Below are positions 32,230-40,236 of a stretch of DNA of 64,000 nucleotides, one piece after another (the stretch's first letter is position 1; every line of letters starts with the position of its first letter). The stretch lies in contig NZ_BLAE01000008.1 of assembly GCF_009687865.1 (NCBI RefSeq), positions 198,362-262,361 of the forward strand, written 5' to 3'. Origin of the DNA: Acrocarpospora macrocephala (GTDB lineage Bacteria; Actinomycetota; Actinomycetes; Streptosporangiales; Streptosporangiaceae). A program made the position numbers and the translations under genes. Below the pieces are notes generated by a model. The model ran no database searches. It saw nothing but the letters and a program-made list of their open reading frames with translations, and was not told where the DNA came from.

Positions 32230-33990
32230 ATGGGTGGTTTCCGTCGGGCGGACGAGTGGTTGTCCTTGGTAGAGGACGTGGAAGGGCGGTTTCCTTTGGG
32301 TTCGGAAGGGTCGTCGCGGCCTGGGTTTGTGGTGCGCTTCGGGGCCGCGACCACGGCGTTGATGTTCGCGGCGCAGTTGCACCGTTCGGACGATCTTGCC
32401 GGGATGGGGTTCCTGCGCTCGGAAGACGCCTGGTGGGTGCGGGTGGATCTGTCCCTTGACGTGGTCAGGGAGGCGGCGCTCAGTTGTGGTGGGCGGGTGC
32501 ACGTGATGTGTGCCGGGCAGCTCGTGCCAGACCGTGGTTGGGGCGAGCCGCCCACCGAGGGCGTCGGGCCGGAGCTGTCGTCCCTCACCGAGACGCCACT
32601 CGTCGATGCCGTCAGGATCGCCGGGCTGGTCAAGACGCCGCCGACACCGGTGTCTCAGGTCACGATCGTGGTTCCGGGGCTGCGGCTGGCGGAGCTGATC
32701 CGGCGCGCGCTGGACCTGAACCTGACAGTCACCTACCAGCGGGTCGATCTCACACCGCTGTTCGAAACCGACGATCGAGCTCACGGCCCGGGCGGAAGAC
32801 CTGGACGATCCGGGTACACCAGGGACGGTGACCAAGCGCACGCTCCGGGCGGCGGGCCTGGGCGTACCGGGGACGGCGACAGAGCTTACGCTCCGGGTGG
32901 CGGGCCTGGGCGTACCGGGGACGGCGACAGAGCCTACGCTCCGGGCGGCCGGTCTGGCCGATCCGGGTATGTCGTGGACTTGGTGGCGGGTGCGGGGAAC
33001 GTCTCGCCGTCCCTGGTCGCGGCGCTGGAACGCGACCCGTTCGTGCTGGTCTGCCGCAGGGTGCGGGACCGCCTTCTGATCCAGCACCGCCACGCGTCAC
33101 CGCTCCCCGACCGAGTCCTCGCCGCCCTCGTCGACCACGGCGTCTGGGTGCTCGCCGCCGACGGGTACGGCTGCGCCCGCCTGACCGCCCACGGCGAGCC
33201 CCAATCGGGAACCGCGTTCGTACGCTCGCCCGTCGACCGTCCCCTGCAACCGCTGGAATCCCTCCCGGAATGGCCTGACGCGGTGCCGGAGCCGCCCACC
33301 CTGACCGTGGTGCCCGCCAGGGCGCACGGCCAGAAGATCGACGCGGTGCTGCTCAGCGACGAGGGACTGGCCGCCCTGCCCCTGGTGCTGGAGGGTCTGC
33401 CCCTCGCCGAGACCGCCCAGCTCACGCTCGGCCGTGACCGCCACCTGCTGACCGCCACCGGCGGCGTGCTGGAGGACCTGCCGGTAGGGGAGCCGCTGCG
33501 TTGCGTCGGACCCGGCCAGCTCTACCTACCGCTCGGCTTCCGCCTCAAGCCCCGGCTCCCACCCGCAGCACGCAGAGCCCTGTTCCCGACCGACCAGGGC
33601 GACGCGATCGTGCTGACCGCGGACGCCTGCTACGCGTTCCTGCTCAGGACCGCCGTACCCGTCTGGCAGCTATGGGCGGGCGAACCACCCGAGGTCGACA
33701 TGCAACTGCCGCCCGAAATGGAGCGTTCGCTGCGGTTGATCGACGATGGGCTGACACCTCAGGAACGCACCCGGCGAGTCGATTTCCTCCCCGGCCTGCG
33801 CCGCCCCCGGAGGTCCGGACCCCGCGGTATCAGGCCGACGCCGATGGAGCGCGGCAGCTGGCAGGACCAGGCCTGGGCCCTGGAATCCGATGGCCAGCTG
33901 ATCCGAGCCGCCGAACTCCACAACCGCCACAACCAGCCCCTCCAAGCCGCCCGCCTGTACGAACGAGCCGCCGAACTCGAAGAAGGCTGA
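32230..33990 (+). CDS. Large operon protein, possible beta-propeller-type ternary-system component
   Basis: A 586-residue protein. ATG at 32230 has GGGGAG at good spacing. N-terminal ADEWLSLVEDVEGRFPLG and FVVRFGAATTALMFAAQLHR, then a Gly-rich repeat linker (about residues 180-247), and a C-terminal half with beta-rich segments (LTLGRDRHLLTATGGVLEDL, LRCVGPGQLYLPLGFRLKP) ending in TPR-like helices (AAELHNRHNQPLQAARLYER). I assign no function. Placement at the end of an AAA+/MoxR/vWA operon matches the poorly described 'bpX' or X-domain proteins of such systems; this is by position, not by a recognised motif. Confidence 0.62.
   Translation: MGGFRRADEWLSLVEDVEGRFPLGSEGSSRPGFVVRFGAATTALMFAAQLHRSDDLAGMGFLRSEDAWWVRVDLSLDVVREAALSCGGRVHVMCAGQLVPDRGWGEPPTEGVGPELSSLTETPLVDAVRIAGLVKTPPTPVSQVTIVVPGLRLAELIRRALDLNLTVTYQRVDLTPLFETDDRAHGPGGRPGRSGYTRDGDQAHAPGGGPGRTGDGDRAYAPGGGPGRTGDGDRAYAPGGRSGRSGYVVDLVAGAGNVSPSLVAALERDPFVLVCRRVRDRLLIQHRHASPLPDRVLAALVDHGVWVLAADGYGCARLTAHGEPQSGTAFVRSPVDRPLQPLESLPEWPDAVPEPPTLTVVPARAHGQKIDAVLLSDEGLAALPLVLEGLPLAETAQLTLGRDRHLLTATGGVLEDLPVGEPLRCVGPGQLYLPLGFRLKPRLPPAARRALFPTDQGDAIVLTADACYAFLLRTAVPVWQLWAGEPPEVDMQLPPEMERSLRLIDDGLTPQERTRRVDFLPGLRRPRRSGPRGIRPTPMERGSWQDQAWALESDGQLIRAAELHNRHNQPLQAARLYERAAELEEG
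32773..32970 (+). repeat. In-frame 48-bp Gly-rich tandem repeat
   Basis: Three consecutive 16-residue units (GDQAHAPGGGPGRTGD, GDRAYAPGGGPGRTGD, GDRAYAPGGRSGRSGY), preceded by a degenerate fourth (DDRAHGPGGRPGRSGY). They form a flexible linker; copies two and three are almost identical in DNA. Confidence 0.85.
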
Positions 33991-34205
33991 GCTCTCCCCG
34001 TATCCGGAGAACCGAACGCCCCAACAGACCGCTGCGTGCACGCGGGAGTCCGCCCAGCACGTTGAGCATGATCAGCGTCCCGTCATTCTTCCCCGTGGCG
34101 TTGAGCGGCAGAGGGGAGCGGCCTGCTAAGCGGAATCTGGCGTTGGTGTCATCGAATTTTCAGATGCGAGGTGAAGGGTGGTCGCTACCAAACGGAGGAG
34201 GGCAC
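33991..34205. other. Intergenic region after the conflict operon
   Basis: 215 bp between the operon end and the dioxygenase-like lipoprotein gene. I see no gene or clear terminator. The last 60 bp (ATCGAATTTTCAGATG) are AT-richer than the surroundings and probably contain the promoter of the next gene. Confidence 0.4.
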
Positions 34206-34997
34206 ATGCACGATCACGACCGAGGACTCGCGTTCGATCTTTCCCGCTTGATAGGCCGCCGAGGGATGCTCGGACTGTTCGGCGGCGCAATGCTGGTCGG
34301 CGCAGTGGGCTGCTCCGAACCCGAACAAAACACGTCCACCCAGGCAACCGGCCAACCAGCGAACGGCCAATCGTCAAGCTCCCAGGAAGAGATTCCAGAC
34401 GAGACAGCCGGTCCCTATCCCGGGGACGGATCCAACGGCCCCAATGCGCTGACCCAGAGCGGCGTCGTCCGCCAGGACATCCGATCGAGCTTCGGCTCCG
34501 CATCGGGAACAGCCCAAGGAGTTCCGCTGGTCGTAGAACTCAACATCATCAACGCGGGAGCGCCATACGCGGGCGCCGCCGTCTACCTATGGCACTGCGA
34601 CCGCGAAGGCAGATATTCGCTGTACTCCGAAGGCATCACCGAGGAAAACTATCTCCGCGGCGTCCAGGAAGCCACCCCAGCCGGCCTGATCCGCTTCACC
34701 ACAATCTTCCCCGGCGCCTACACCGGCCGCTGGCCACACATCCACTTCGAGGTGTACGGCAACCTCACCGAAGCAACCACCGCCTCGGAACCCGCAAAAA
34801 CCACCCAACTGGCATTCCCCCAGGAATCCTGCACCGAGGTATACACAAACCCCGGCTACGAACAGAGCGCCACCAACCTGGCAGCCTCCTCCCTAGAAAC
34901 CGACAACGTATTCAGCGACGGCTACACAACCCAACTCGCCACCATCACCGGCGACCCCACGAACGGCTACACGGCCAGACTCGACGTGCACGTCTAA
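34206..34997 (+). CDS. Secreted lipoprotein of the intradiol dioxygenase-like family
   Basis: A 263-residue protein. The N-terminus has a twin-arginine-type signal (SRLIGRRGMLGLFGGAM) ending in a lipobox VGAVGC, so it is probably exported folded and lipidated. The mature part after a Ser/Gln-rich linker matches the intradiol ring-cleavage dioxygenase fold: GVPLVVELNIINAGAPYAGA, YLWHCDREGRYSLYSE and the iron-ligand motif RWPHIHFEVYG. Extracellular actinobacterial members of this family are common and mostly of unknown substrate. GGAGGAGG precedes the ATG. Codon use here is less GC-biased than in the operon before it. Confidence 0.82.
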   Translation: MHDHDRGLAFDLSRLIGRRGMLGLFGGAMLVGAVGCSEPEQNTSTQATGQPANGQSSSSQEEIPDETAGPYPGDGSNGPNALTQSGVVRQDIRSSFGSASGTAQGVPLVVELNIINAGAPYAGAAVYLWHCDREGRYSLYSEGITEENYLRGVQEATPAGLIRFTTIFPGAYTGRWPHIHFEVYGNLTEATTASEPAKTTQLAFPQESCTEVYTNPGYEQSATNLAASSLETDNVFSDGYTTQLATITGDPTNGYTARLDVHV

Positions 34998-35064
34998 ACC
35001 TCAACTCACTGCCACTTCTGGCACCGATACCCCGAGAGCCCAACAGGATGCAGCCACTGCTGTC

Positions 35065-35123
35065 GGCGCCGGTGCGGCGAGAAGTATCGCCTGCGTGAAC
35101 GGCGCCGGATAACGGCGAGTGAC
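35065..35123 (+). repeat. Dispersed palindromic repeat, copy 1
   Basis: 59 bp from GGCGCCGGTGCGGCGAGAAG to CGGCGAGTGAC. Outer arms GGCGCCG/CGGCGCC and inner arms GGCGA/TCGCC can fold as nested hairpins. Nearly identical to 35234-35292; related copies at 48851-48904 (minus) and 62632-62690. Confidence 0.8.
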
Positions 35124-35233
35124 CTGGCGGCCTGTTCACGCTGTTGGATGCTCTAGGACCGCTCGACGTTCGGGTTCAAGGGCCTTCGATGTTCGGATCG
35201 AAGACACTCAACCGGAGGCCGCTGTCGCTTGTT

Positions 35234-35292
35234 GGCGCCGGTGCGGCGAGAAGTATCGCCTGCGTGAACGGCGCCGGATGACGGCGAGTGAC
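35234..35292 (+). repeat. Dispersed palindromic repeat, copy 2
   Basis: Differs from copy 1 by a single base in the shared 59 bp (GGATGACGG against GGATAACGG). Both are followed after a variable stretch by CTGTTGG. Confidence 0.8.
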
Positions 35293-35321
35293 TTGACGAC
35301 CTGCTTGTTCTGTTGGGTGGC

Positions 35322-35678
35322 CTACGGGGTGGCGTAGCCGGGGATTGATGGCCAGCGGACGGTCATGACGACGGATTCTTCTTCGGCGTGCCAGGAATGG
35401 TCGACGTTCTTGCCCCAGAGGACGTAGTCGCCCTGGTTGGACAGGAGGACGGTCTGGCCGGGGAGCTCTACGCGGAATCGGCCGCTGATCAGGATGAGTA
35501 GGGCGGTGCGGTGTTCGCCGGTCACCCATTGGGCGCGCTCGTCACCGGCAGGGTGGATGCCCCATTTGATCTCGACGTCCTCGCTGTGCCGTACGTCGTC
35601 GGGGGCTTTGAAGTGGCCCAGGAGCCAGCCTCGATCGGTTGCCGCGTCCACGTTCGCGTTGCCTACGTACACGTTCAC
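35322..35678 (-). CDS. Small cupin-domain protein
   Basis: A 118-residue single-domain cupin starting at GTG 35678. Motif 1 is weak (WGIHPAGDERAQWVTGEHRTAL) and motif 2 is the DYVLWGKNVDHSWHAEEESV segment; the metal-binding His and Glu are partly kept. Such proteins are often annotated as signal-peptidase-I-like or sugar-binding cupins, and their function is generally unknown. No signal peptide. It is alone between repeat-rich DNA and the esterase gene, both of which end or start on the minus strand. Confidence 0.72.
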   Translation of the reverse strand: MNVYVGNANVDAATDRGWLLGHFKAPDDVRHSEDVEIKWGIHPAGDERAQWVTGEHRTALLILISGRFRVELPGQTVLLSNQGDYVLWGKNVDHSWHAEEESVVMTVRWPSIPGYATP

Positions 35679-35737
35679 GGGCGATCACGGTAGCAATTGG
35701 GCCGGCGCCGCGTGGCGCCGGCCTGGTGATGGTGTTG

Positions 35738-36691
35738 TCAGGGCATTGGGTGGGCGAGGAAGTAGTCCCAGCTGATGCCGGTGGCGTCGGGGCCGGCGGG
35801 GTCGCCGTAGAGACTGCAGGAGCAGCCGCCGGGGTAGCTGTGCCCGGCGCCGTTGATCATGTATTGGTCGACGATGGGCTGACCGGTGTTGTTGTGGTAG
35901 GTGAGTTTGGTGTAGCTGCGTCCGCCTGGAACCTGCCCGTTGTATGTGGCGTCGGGTGTGGTGTCCGTGCCCGCGACGGTGGCCCATTGCCCGGCGATGC
36001 GGTAGGCGGTGGAGGGCGCCACGGCTGGGTCGCTGGTGCCCTGGAAGATCGCGACCGGGACGGTGCGGGCACGGCTTCCCATTTCGCGTAGTGCGGCTTG
36101 GCCGGATTGCTGCGGGGTGGTGATCTGCAGCGGGTCGCATTGGTATTCGCAGCCGGCGACGAAGCTGGCGGCCGCGTAGACGTCGGAGTAGGCGACGGCC
36201 ATGATGTTGGCCATGACGCCTCCGGCGGAGATGCCGGTGACGTAGACGCGGCTGCGGTTGATGCCGTACTGGCCGGTGACGCGGTTGGTGATGCCGGCGA
36301 TGATGGCCGGCTCGCCGCGACCGCGGTGCTGGTTGCCGGACAGGATCCAGTTCCAGCAGCCGGCGGGGTTGGCGAAGTTGTTCTGGTCGGGGAAGACGAC
36401 GGCGAAGCCTTCCTGTTCGGCTTTGGCGCTCCAGCCGGACAGGAGGTCGAAGCCGACGTCGTTCTCGGTGCAGCCGTGCAGGGCGACCACGAGTGGCAGT
36501 GGGGTGCCAGGACGGTACGACGAGGGCAGGTAGCCGTGGTAGTCGCGGACGCCGAATACCGATACGTAGATGCCGTGGAACAACGTTCCGCCGGCGGCCT
36601 GCGCGGGCACGGTGAGGGTTGCTGCTGCGGTGGCGCTGGCGATGACGCAGGCGGCCAGTGCACGCCACCACCGGGCAGGGGTGAGTGCCAT
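35738..36691 (-). CDS. Secreted PHB-depolymerase-type esterase
   Basis: A 317-residue alpha/beta hydrolase. A signal peptide ends at VPAQAAGG. The esterase-PHB layout is clear: HGYLPSSYRPG, LPLVVALHGCTENDVGFDLLSG (oxyanion region), nucleophile in YVTGISAGGVMANIMA, and His in INGAGHSYPGG. Cys residues in GCEYQCDPL and GCSCSLYG may form disulfides, as expected outside the cell. It likely cuts polyester, feruloyl or acetyl esters. ATG at 36691 is chosen for its AAGGAG; a 13-codon longer frame has none. The gene is divergent from an alpha/beta hydrolase gene and has a TetR-type operator just before it. Confidence 0.86.
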   Translation of the reverse strand: MALTPARWWRALAACVIASATAAATLTVPAQAAGGTLFHGIYVSVFGVRDYHGYLPSSYRPGTPLPLVVALHGCTENDVGFDLLSGWSAKAEQEGFAVVFPDQNNFANPAGCWNWILSGNQHRGRGEPAIIAGITNRVTGQYGINRSRVYVTGISAGGVMANIMAVAYSDVYAAASFVAGCEYQCDPLQITTPQQSGQAALREMGSRARTVPVAIFQGTSDPAVAPSTAYRIAGQWATVAGTDTTPDATYNGQVPGGRSYTKLTYHNNTGQPIVDQYMINGAGHSYPGGCSCSLYGDPAGPDATGISWDYFLAHPMP

Positions 36692-36708
36692 GTTCCGCTC
36701 CTTCGTTG

Positions 36709-36722
36709 CGAACGATCGTTTG
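36709..36722 (-). promoter_or_regulatory. TetR-type operator, esterase side
   Basis: On the minus strand CAAACGATCGTTCG, containing the palindrome CGAACGATCGTTTG on the other strand. It begins 18 bp before the esterase start. The identical 14-mer occurs at 40192-40205. Confidence 0.6.
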
Positions 36723-36831
36723 TTCGGCAAGCATCAGAGTGGGACGCGGCCGTGTCAAGATGACGACCAGGTTTCGTTCGCGTGACGTGCCTGAGTCTTG
36801 ACGTTCCCTGTCTACGGACATGAGACTGTGA

Positions 36832-36845
36832 CAAACAGTCGTTCG
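36832..36845 (+). promoter_or_regulatory. TetR-type operator, hydrolase side
   Basis: CAAACAGTCGTTCG, two mismatches from the copies at 36709 and 40192. It lies 14-27 bp before the alpha/beta hydrolase start and downstream of a possible TTGACG -35 element at 36798. Confidence 0.55.
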
Positions 36846-36858
36846 TTAGGGAGCTGCG

Positions 36859-37761
36859 ATGGATGTGTTGACAGGGCGGGAGGCGCGAGGCCGCGTCGCC
36901 GGTGACGGTGTGGAGCTGGCGTTCGGGTTCTGGCCCGGTCGGGGCAAGCCGGTGGTGGCTTTACACGGGATCACGGCGTCGTACGTCAACTTCGTCGGCA
37001 TCGCCGAAAGGCTGGCCGGGCGACGCCCGCTGCTGGCCCTGGACCTGCGTGGGCGCGGGGACAGCGGCAAGCCGGAAGGCCAGTACGGCATGGCACAGCA
37101 CGCCCGAGATGTCGCCGCGGCGATGGACGCCTTCGGCCTCGATGATTGTGTGATCATCGGTCATTCGATGGGCGCCTTCGTGGCCGCGGCGTTGGCAGCC
37201 GAGCATCCGGGGAAGGCGGCCGGGGTGATGCTCGTCGACGGGGGACTGCCGCTGCCGGCGCCACCCGGGGTGGATCCGGTCGCACTGCTGGACACGGTGC
37301 TCGGGCCGCAACTGGCCCGGTTGCGGCAGCAGTTTCCCAGCCGGGAGTCCTATTTCGACTTCTGGCGGCCGCTTCCGGCATTCCCGGCGGCGGCGTGGGG
37401 GCCGTGGGTGGAGGCCTATCTGGACTACGACCTGGGCGGCACCGAGCCACAGCTCATGCCGAAGGCCGCGGAGGCCGCGGTGCGTGGTGACTATCTGGAC
37501 ACACTCAACGCCGAGGCACTGCGGGAACGCCTGTCGGCGATCAAGGCACCGGTGCTGATGCTGTCCGCGCAGGAAGGCTTCTATCCGGGGCAGCCGCCGC
37601 TGTACGGCGAGCCGGTGGTTTCGGCGGAAAGCGCGGCGGTGGCCCGTTTCGAGCATCAGCTGGTGCCCCACACGACGCACTACACGATCGCGCTGGCCGA
37701 TCCTGGCGCCACCAGCTGTGCGGACGCGCTGGTGGAGTTCGCCGGCAGCTGCGGCAAGTGA
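36859..37761 (+). CDS. Alpha/beta hydrolase
   Basis: A 300-residue cytoplasmic alpha/beta hydrolase. Oxyanion HGIT appears in PVVALHGITASYVNF, the nucleophile elbow is VIIGHSMGAFVAA, the acid region follows LMLSAQEGFYPG, and the last His is in PHTTHYTIALADP. No signal peptide. It precedes an acyl-CoA synthetase gene by 15 bp and is divergent from the secreted esterase. A plausible chain is outside esterase, transport, inside hydrolase, CoA activation. The exact ester is unknown. Confidence 0.86.
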   Translation: MDVLTGREARGRVAGDGVELAFGFWPGRGKPVVALHGITASYVNFVGIAERLAGRRPLLALDLRGRGDSGKPEGQYGMAQHARDVAAAMDAFGLDDCVIIGHSMGAFVAAALAAEHPGKAAGVMLVDGGLPLPAPPGVDPVALLDTVLGPQLARLRQQFPSRESYFDFWRPLPAFPAAAWGPWVEAYLDYDLGGTEPQLMPKAAEAAVRGDYLDTLNAEALRERLSAIKAPVLMLSAQEGFYPGQPPLYGEPVVSAESAAVARFEHQLVPHTTHYTIALADPGATSCADALVEFAGSCGK

Positions 37762-37776
37762 TCGAGGGTACCGGCC

Positions 37777-39375
37777 ATGATGGACATTCCGCTCAACATC
37801 TGGACCCTGTTCGCGTCGGCGCAACGGCATTACGGCGACGTCGACATCGTCACCAGCCACGCCGACGGCTCCAGCCACCGCTACACCTACGCTGAATTCG
37901 CGCAGCGGTCACAGCAACTGATGCACGCTCTGGACAGCCTTGGCCTGCCGGTGGATGCGGTTGTGGGGTCGCTGGCGTGGAACACCTACCGGCATCTGGA
38001 GGCCTATTTCGGTGTCCCGGGCAGCGGTCGTGTCCTGCATACCCTCAATCTGCGGTTGTCGGCGCGGGAACTCGCAGCGGTGATCGACCATGGCGGTGAC
38101 GTGGCGATCCTGGCCGACCCTGAGTCGATTCCGTTGCTGGAAGACGCCTACGCCGCCGGCGGGCTGCTCAAGGTCAAGCACATCATCGTGCTGGCCGGGG
38201 AGGCGCCGGAGGCCGACCTGCCGGGCTTGCTGGCGTACGAGGCGCTGATCGCCGACCAGCCGCGGCAGTACCCGCGCACGCCGTGGGCTGAAGACCGGCC
38301 GCTGGGTATCTGCCACACCTCCGGCACCACCGGCCACCCCAAAGGTGTCGTCTATACGCACCGGTCGACGGTGCTGCACGCCCTCGGCGTCGCCTCCGGC
38401 GCCGGGTTCAGCCTCGGGCCCGGCGACTGTGTGCTGCCGGTTGTGCCGATGTTTCACGGTAACGCGTGGGGTGTTCCGTACGCGGCCGCCATGGTCGGGG
38501 CCAAGCAGGTCTTCGCCGCCGGGCCGTTCACCGCGCAGCGCATCATCGGGCTTCTTCGCGAGGAACAGGTCACCGTCACCGCGGGCGTGCCGACGATCTG
38601 GATCGACGTCGCCGCGCACCTGGACGGCCCGAAGCCGTTGCCTGATCTGCGGCACATCATTTCCGGCGGAGCGCAGCCGCCCCGGTCGCTGATCGCCCGG
38701 TACCGGGCTGACTTCGGGATACCGATCCTGCAGGCGTGGGGCATGACCGAGACCTCACCGCTGGCAAGTGTCGCCTGGCCCAAACATCATCTGCGCGGTC
38801 TTCCAGACGAAGAGTTCATCGAGCAGGCCGCGTCGCAGGCAGGGCTGCCGGTGCCCACCGTCGAGCTCGTCATCCGCGACAGCGACGGAGCAGACGTCGA
38901 CTGGGACGGCACCCAGATCGGCGACCTGTATGTGCGTGGACCCTGGGTCGCAGACGGCTACCTGCACGGCGATGGCGCGCATCAGTTCCACGGCGGCTGG
39001 TTTCACACCGGAGACGTCGCCGTCGGCTCGCCTGGCGGCTACTTCCGGATAGCAGACCGCACCAAAGACCTCATCAAGTCCGGTGGCGAATGGATCTCCT
39101 CAGTTGACATGGAAGCCGCGCTGATGTCCCTCCCGGACATCGCGGAGGCAGCCGTGATCGCCATCCCGGATGCCAAGTGGCTGGAGCGGCCGTTGGCCTG
39201 TGTGGTCACCCGCGACGGTGGCGTACTGACCCTGGAGCAGATCCACGAGCACCTGACGTCACATGGCTTCGCCCGCTGGCAGCTGCCGGACCGCGTGGAG
39301 TTCCTGGATCAGATTCCCCGCACCAGCGTGGGCAAGTTCGACAAGAAGGTGCTGCGAGTACGGTTTCCCGCCTGA
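37777..39375 (+). CDS. Acyl-CoA synthetase (AMP-forming)
   Basis: A 532-residue ANL-family ligase of the medium/long-chain fatty-acid type. The P-loop is CHTSGTTGHPKGVVYTHRS. Further motifs are LQAWGMTETSPLAS, FHTGDVAVGSPGGYFRIADR and the catalytic-Lys end PRTSVGKFDKKVLR. Length and the early LVVPMFHGNAWG-type segment fit AlkK-like medium-chain enzymes. It makes acyl-CoA from an acid freed by the upstream hydrolase. Two adjacent ATG codons (37777, 37780) could both start it. Confidence 0.9.
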   Translation: MMDIPLNIWTLFASAQRHYGDVDIVTSHADGSSHRYTYAEFAQRSQQLMHALDSLGLPVDAVVGSLAWNTYRHLEAYFGVPGSGRVLHTLNLRLSARELAAVIDHGGDVAILADPESIPLLEDAYAAGGLLKVKHIIVLAGEAPEADLPGLLAYEALIADQPRQYPRTPWAEDRPLGICHTSGTTGHPKGVVYTHRSTVLHALGVASGAGFSLGPGDCVLPVVPMFHGNAWGVPYAAAMVGAKQVFAAGPFTAQRIIGLLREEQVTVTAGVPTIWIDVAAHLDGPKPLPDLRHIISGGAQPPRSLIARYRADFGIPILQAWGMTETSPLASVAWPKHHLRGLPDEEFIEQAASQAGLPVPTVELVIRDSDGADVDWDGTQIGDLYVRGPWVADGYLHGDGAHQFHGGWFHTGDVAVGSPGGYFRIADRTKDLIKSGGEWISSVDMEAALMSLPDIAEAAVIAIPDAKWLERPLACVVTRDGGVLTLEQIHEHLTSHGFARWQLPDRVEFLDQIPRTSVGKFDKKVLRVRFPA

Positions 39376-39410
39376 GCGTCCTCAGGTGGGGCATACGAAC
39401 GAACGGTTGG

Positions 39411-40118
39411 CTAGGTGCGCAACATGTTACGTGCGAGGCTGGCGTACTGGGCGGCCAGTTCATCGATGGTGATGCCCAGCTCAGGGTTCCACCATTCGGC
39501 GACCCGGATACCCATGGCACCGATCGCGGCAACCCCGATCAGCGGGTCCACCTCGGCGCTGAAATCGCCGAGCTGCTGGCCGCGGTTGATCACATCCATG
39601 AACAGCCGCTCGGACTCCAGGCGGATCCCGGTGATCTCATCGCGAGCGGCGCCTTCAAGCGCGCCGAGTTCGCGATTGGAAACCCTTGCCAGGAGCGGGT
39701 ATTCGGCGTGCATCCGCACGTGGGCCCGGGTGAGAGCGGCGATCTGGTCGCCTGGGTCGGCGCCGCATTCCAGCAGCGCCTGGCGCAGCCGGTCACGATG
39801 CTCGGCATGCCCGAGGCGTAGCAGCTCGGCGAGCAGGTCCGCCTTCGCCGGGACGTGGGAGTAGATGGAACTCGGGTGGATGCCGACACCGGAGGCCAGG
39901 TCCCGCACGGAGACGGCGTGATAGCCGCGTGCGGCGAACTGGCGCACCGCCTCCTCCTGGATCCGGCGCAGCGTTCCGGCTGCTTTGGCACGCGGCGGAA
40001 GCAGCCCTTCCGCGCCTTGCGCGGGCGGCCCGGCGGCGCTGATCTCGGTCAGCAGCCGGTCGGTGTCGGCCGGCTTCGCTGGGCGGCGCCGGCGACTGCC
40101 ATTGGCCTGTTCCGTCAC
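39411..40118 (-). CDS. TetR-family transcriptional regulator
   Basis: A 235-residue repressor. GTG at 40118 with GGAG upstream is preferred to a longer frame to 40181. The helix-turn-helix is in RQFAARGYHAVSVRDLASGV, GIHPSSIYSHVPAKADLLAE. The C-terminal ligand domain ends EWWNPELGITIDELAAQYAS. It is divergent from the second ABC importer, and copies of the same palindrome lie before that importer and in the esterase/hydrolase promoter. It most likely represses all of these until an acyl-CoA or similar ligand appears. It converges with the synthetase gene. Confidence 0.88.
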   Translation of the reverse strand: MTEQANGSRRRRPAKPADTDRLLTEISAAGPPAQGAEGLLPPRAKAAGTLRRIQEEAVRQFAARGYHAVSVRDLASGVGIHPSSIYSHVPAKADLLAELLRLGHAEHRDRLRQALLECGADPGDQIAALTRAHVRMHAEYPLLARVSNRELGALEGAARDEITGIRLESERLFMDVINRGQQLGDFSAEVDPLIGVAAIGAMGIRVAEWWNPELGITIDELAAQYASLARNMLRT

Positions 40119-40191
40119 ACCCGTACTCCTTCGATCTGATCTGCCCGCTCCACCTTGACACACGGTTGGAGGCGGCATCAAACTCGGCAGC

Positions 40192-40205
40192 CAAACGATC
40201 GTTCG
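40192..40205 (+). promoter_or_regulatory. TetR-type operator before the importer operon
   Basis: CAAACGATCGTTCG, identical to the esterase-side site. It sits just downstream of a possible promoter (TTGACA at 40155-40160, CAAACT 18 bp later) and between the tetR gene and the binding-protein gene, so it can control both directions. Confidence 0.6.
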
Positions 40206-40236
40206 TACGTAGCTTTCGGAAGGGGCTGGACATCAT

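Larger units (their letters stand above)
34998..35321. other. Intergenic region with two repeat copies
   Basis: 324 bp without a gene. It carries two direct copies of the ~59-bp dispersed repeat and, between them, a small hairpin CTTCGAT-GTTCGG-ATCGAAG around 35187-35206. Confidence 0.6.

Noticed and set aside
33830..34069. Minus-strand frame with LPLNATGKNDGTLIMLNVL-like reading just beyond it
   Set aside because: A short protein-like stretch near 34030-34110 could be a gene remnant, but it has no identifiable family and mostly lies opposite the operon's last gene.
39371..39410. CCTGAG/CTCAGG hairpin and ACGAACGAACGGTTGG near the converging ends of the synthetase and tetR genes
   Set aside because: The stem is short and overlaps a stop codon, and the second element matches the TetR operator only partly and is not near a promoter.
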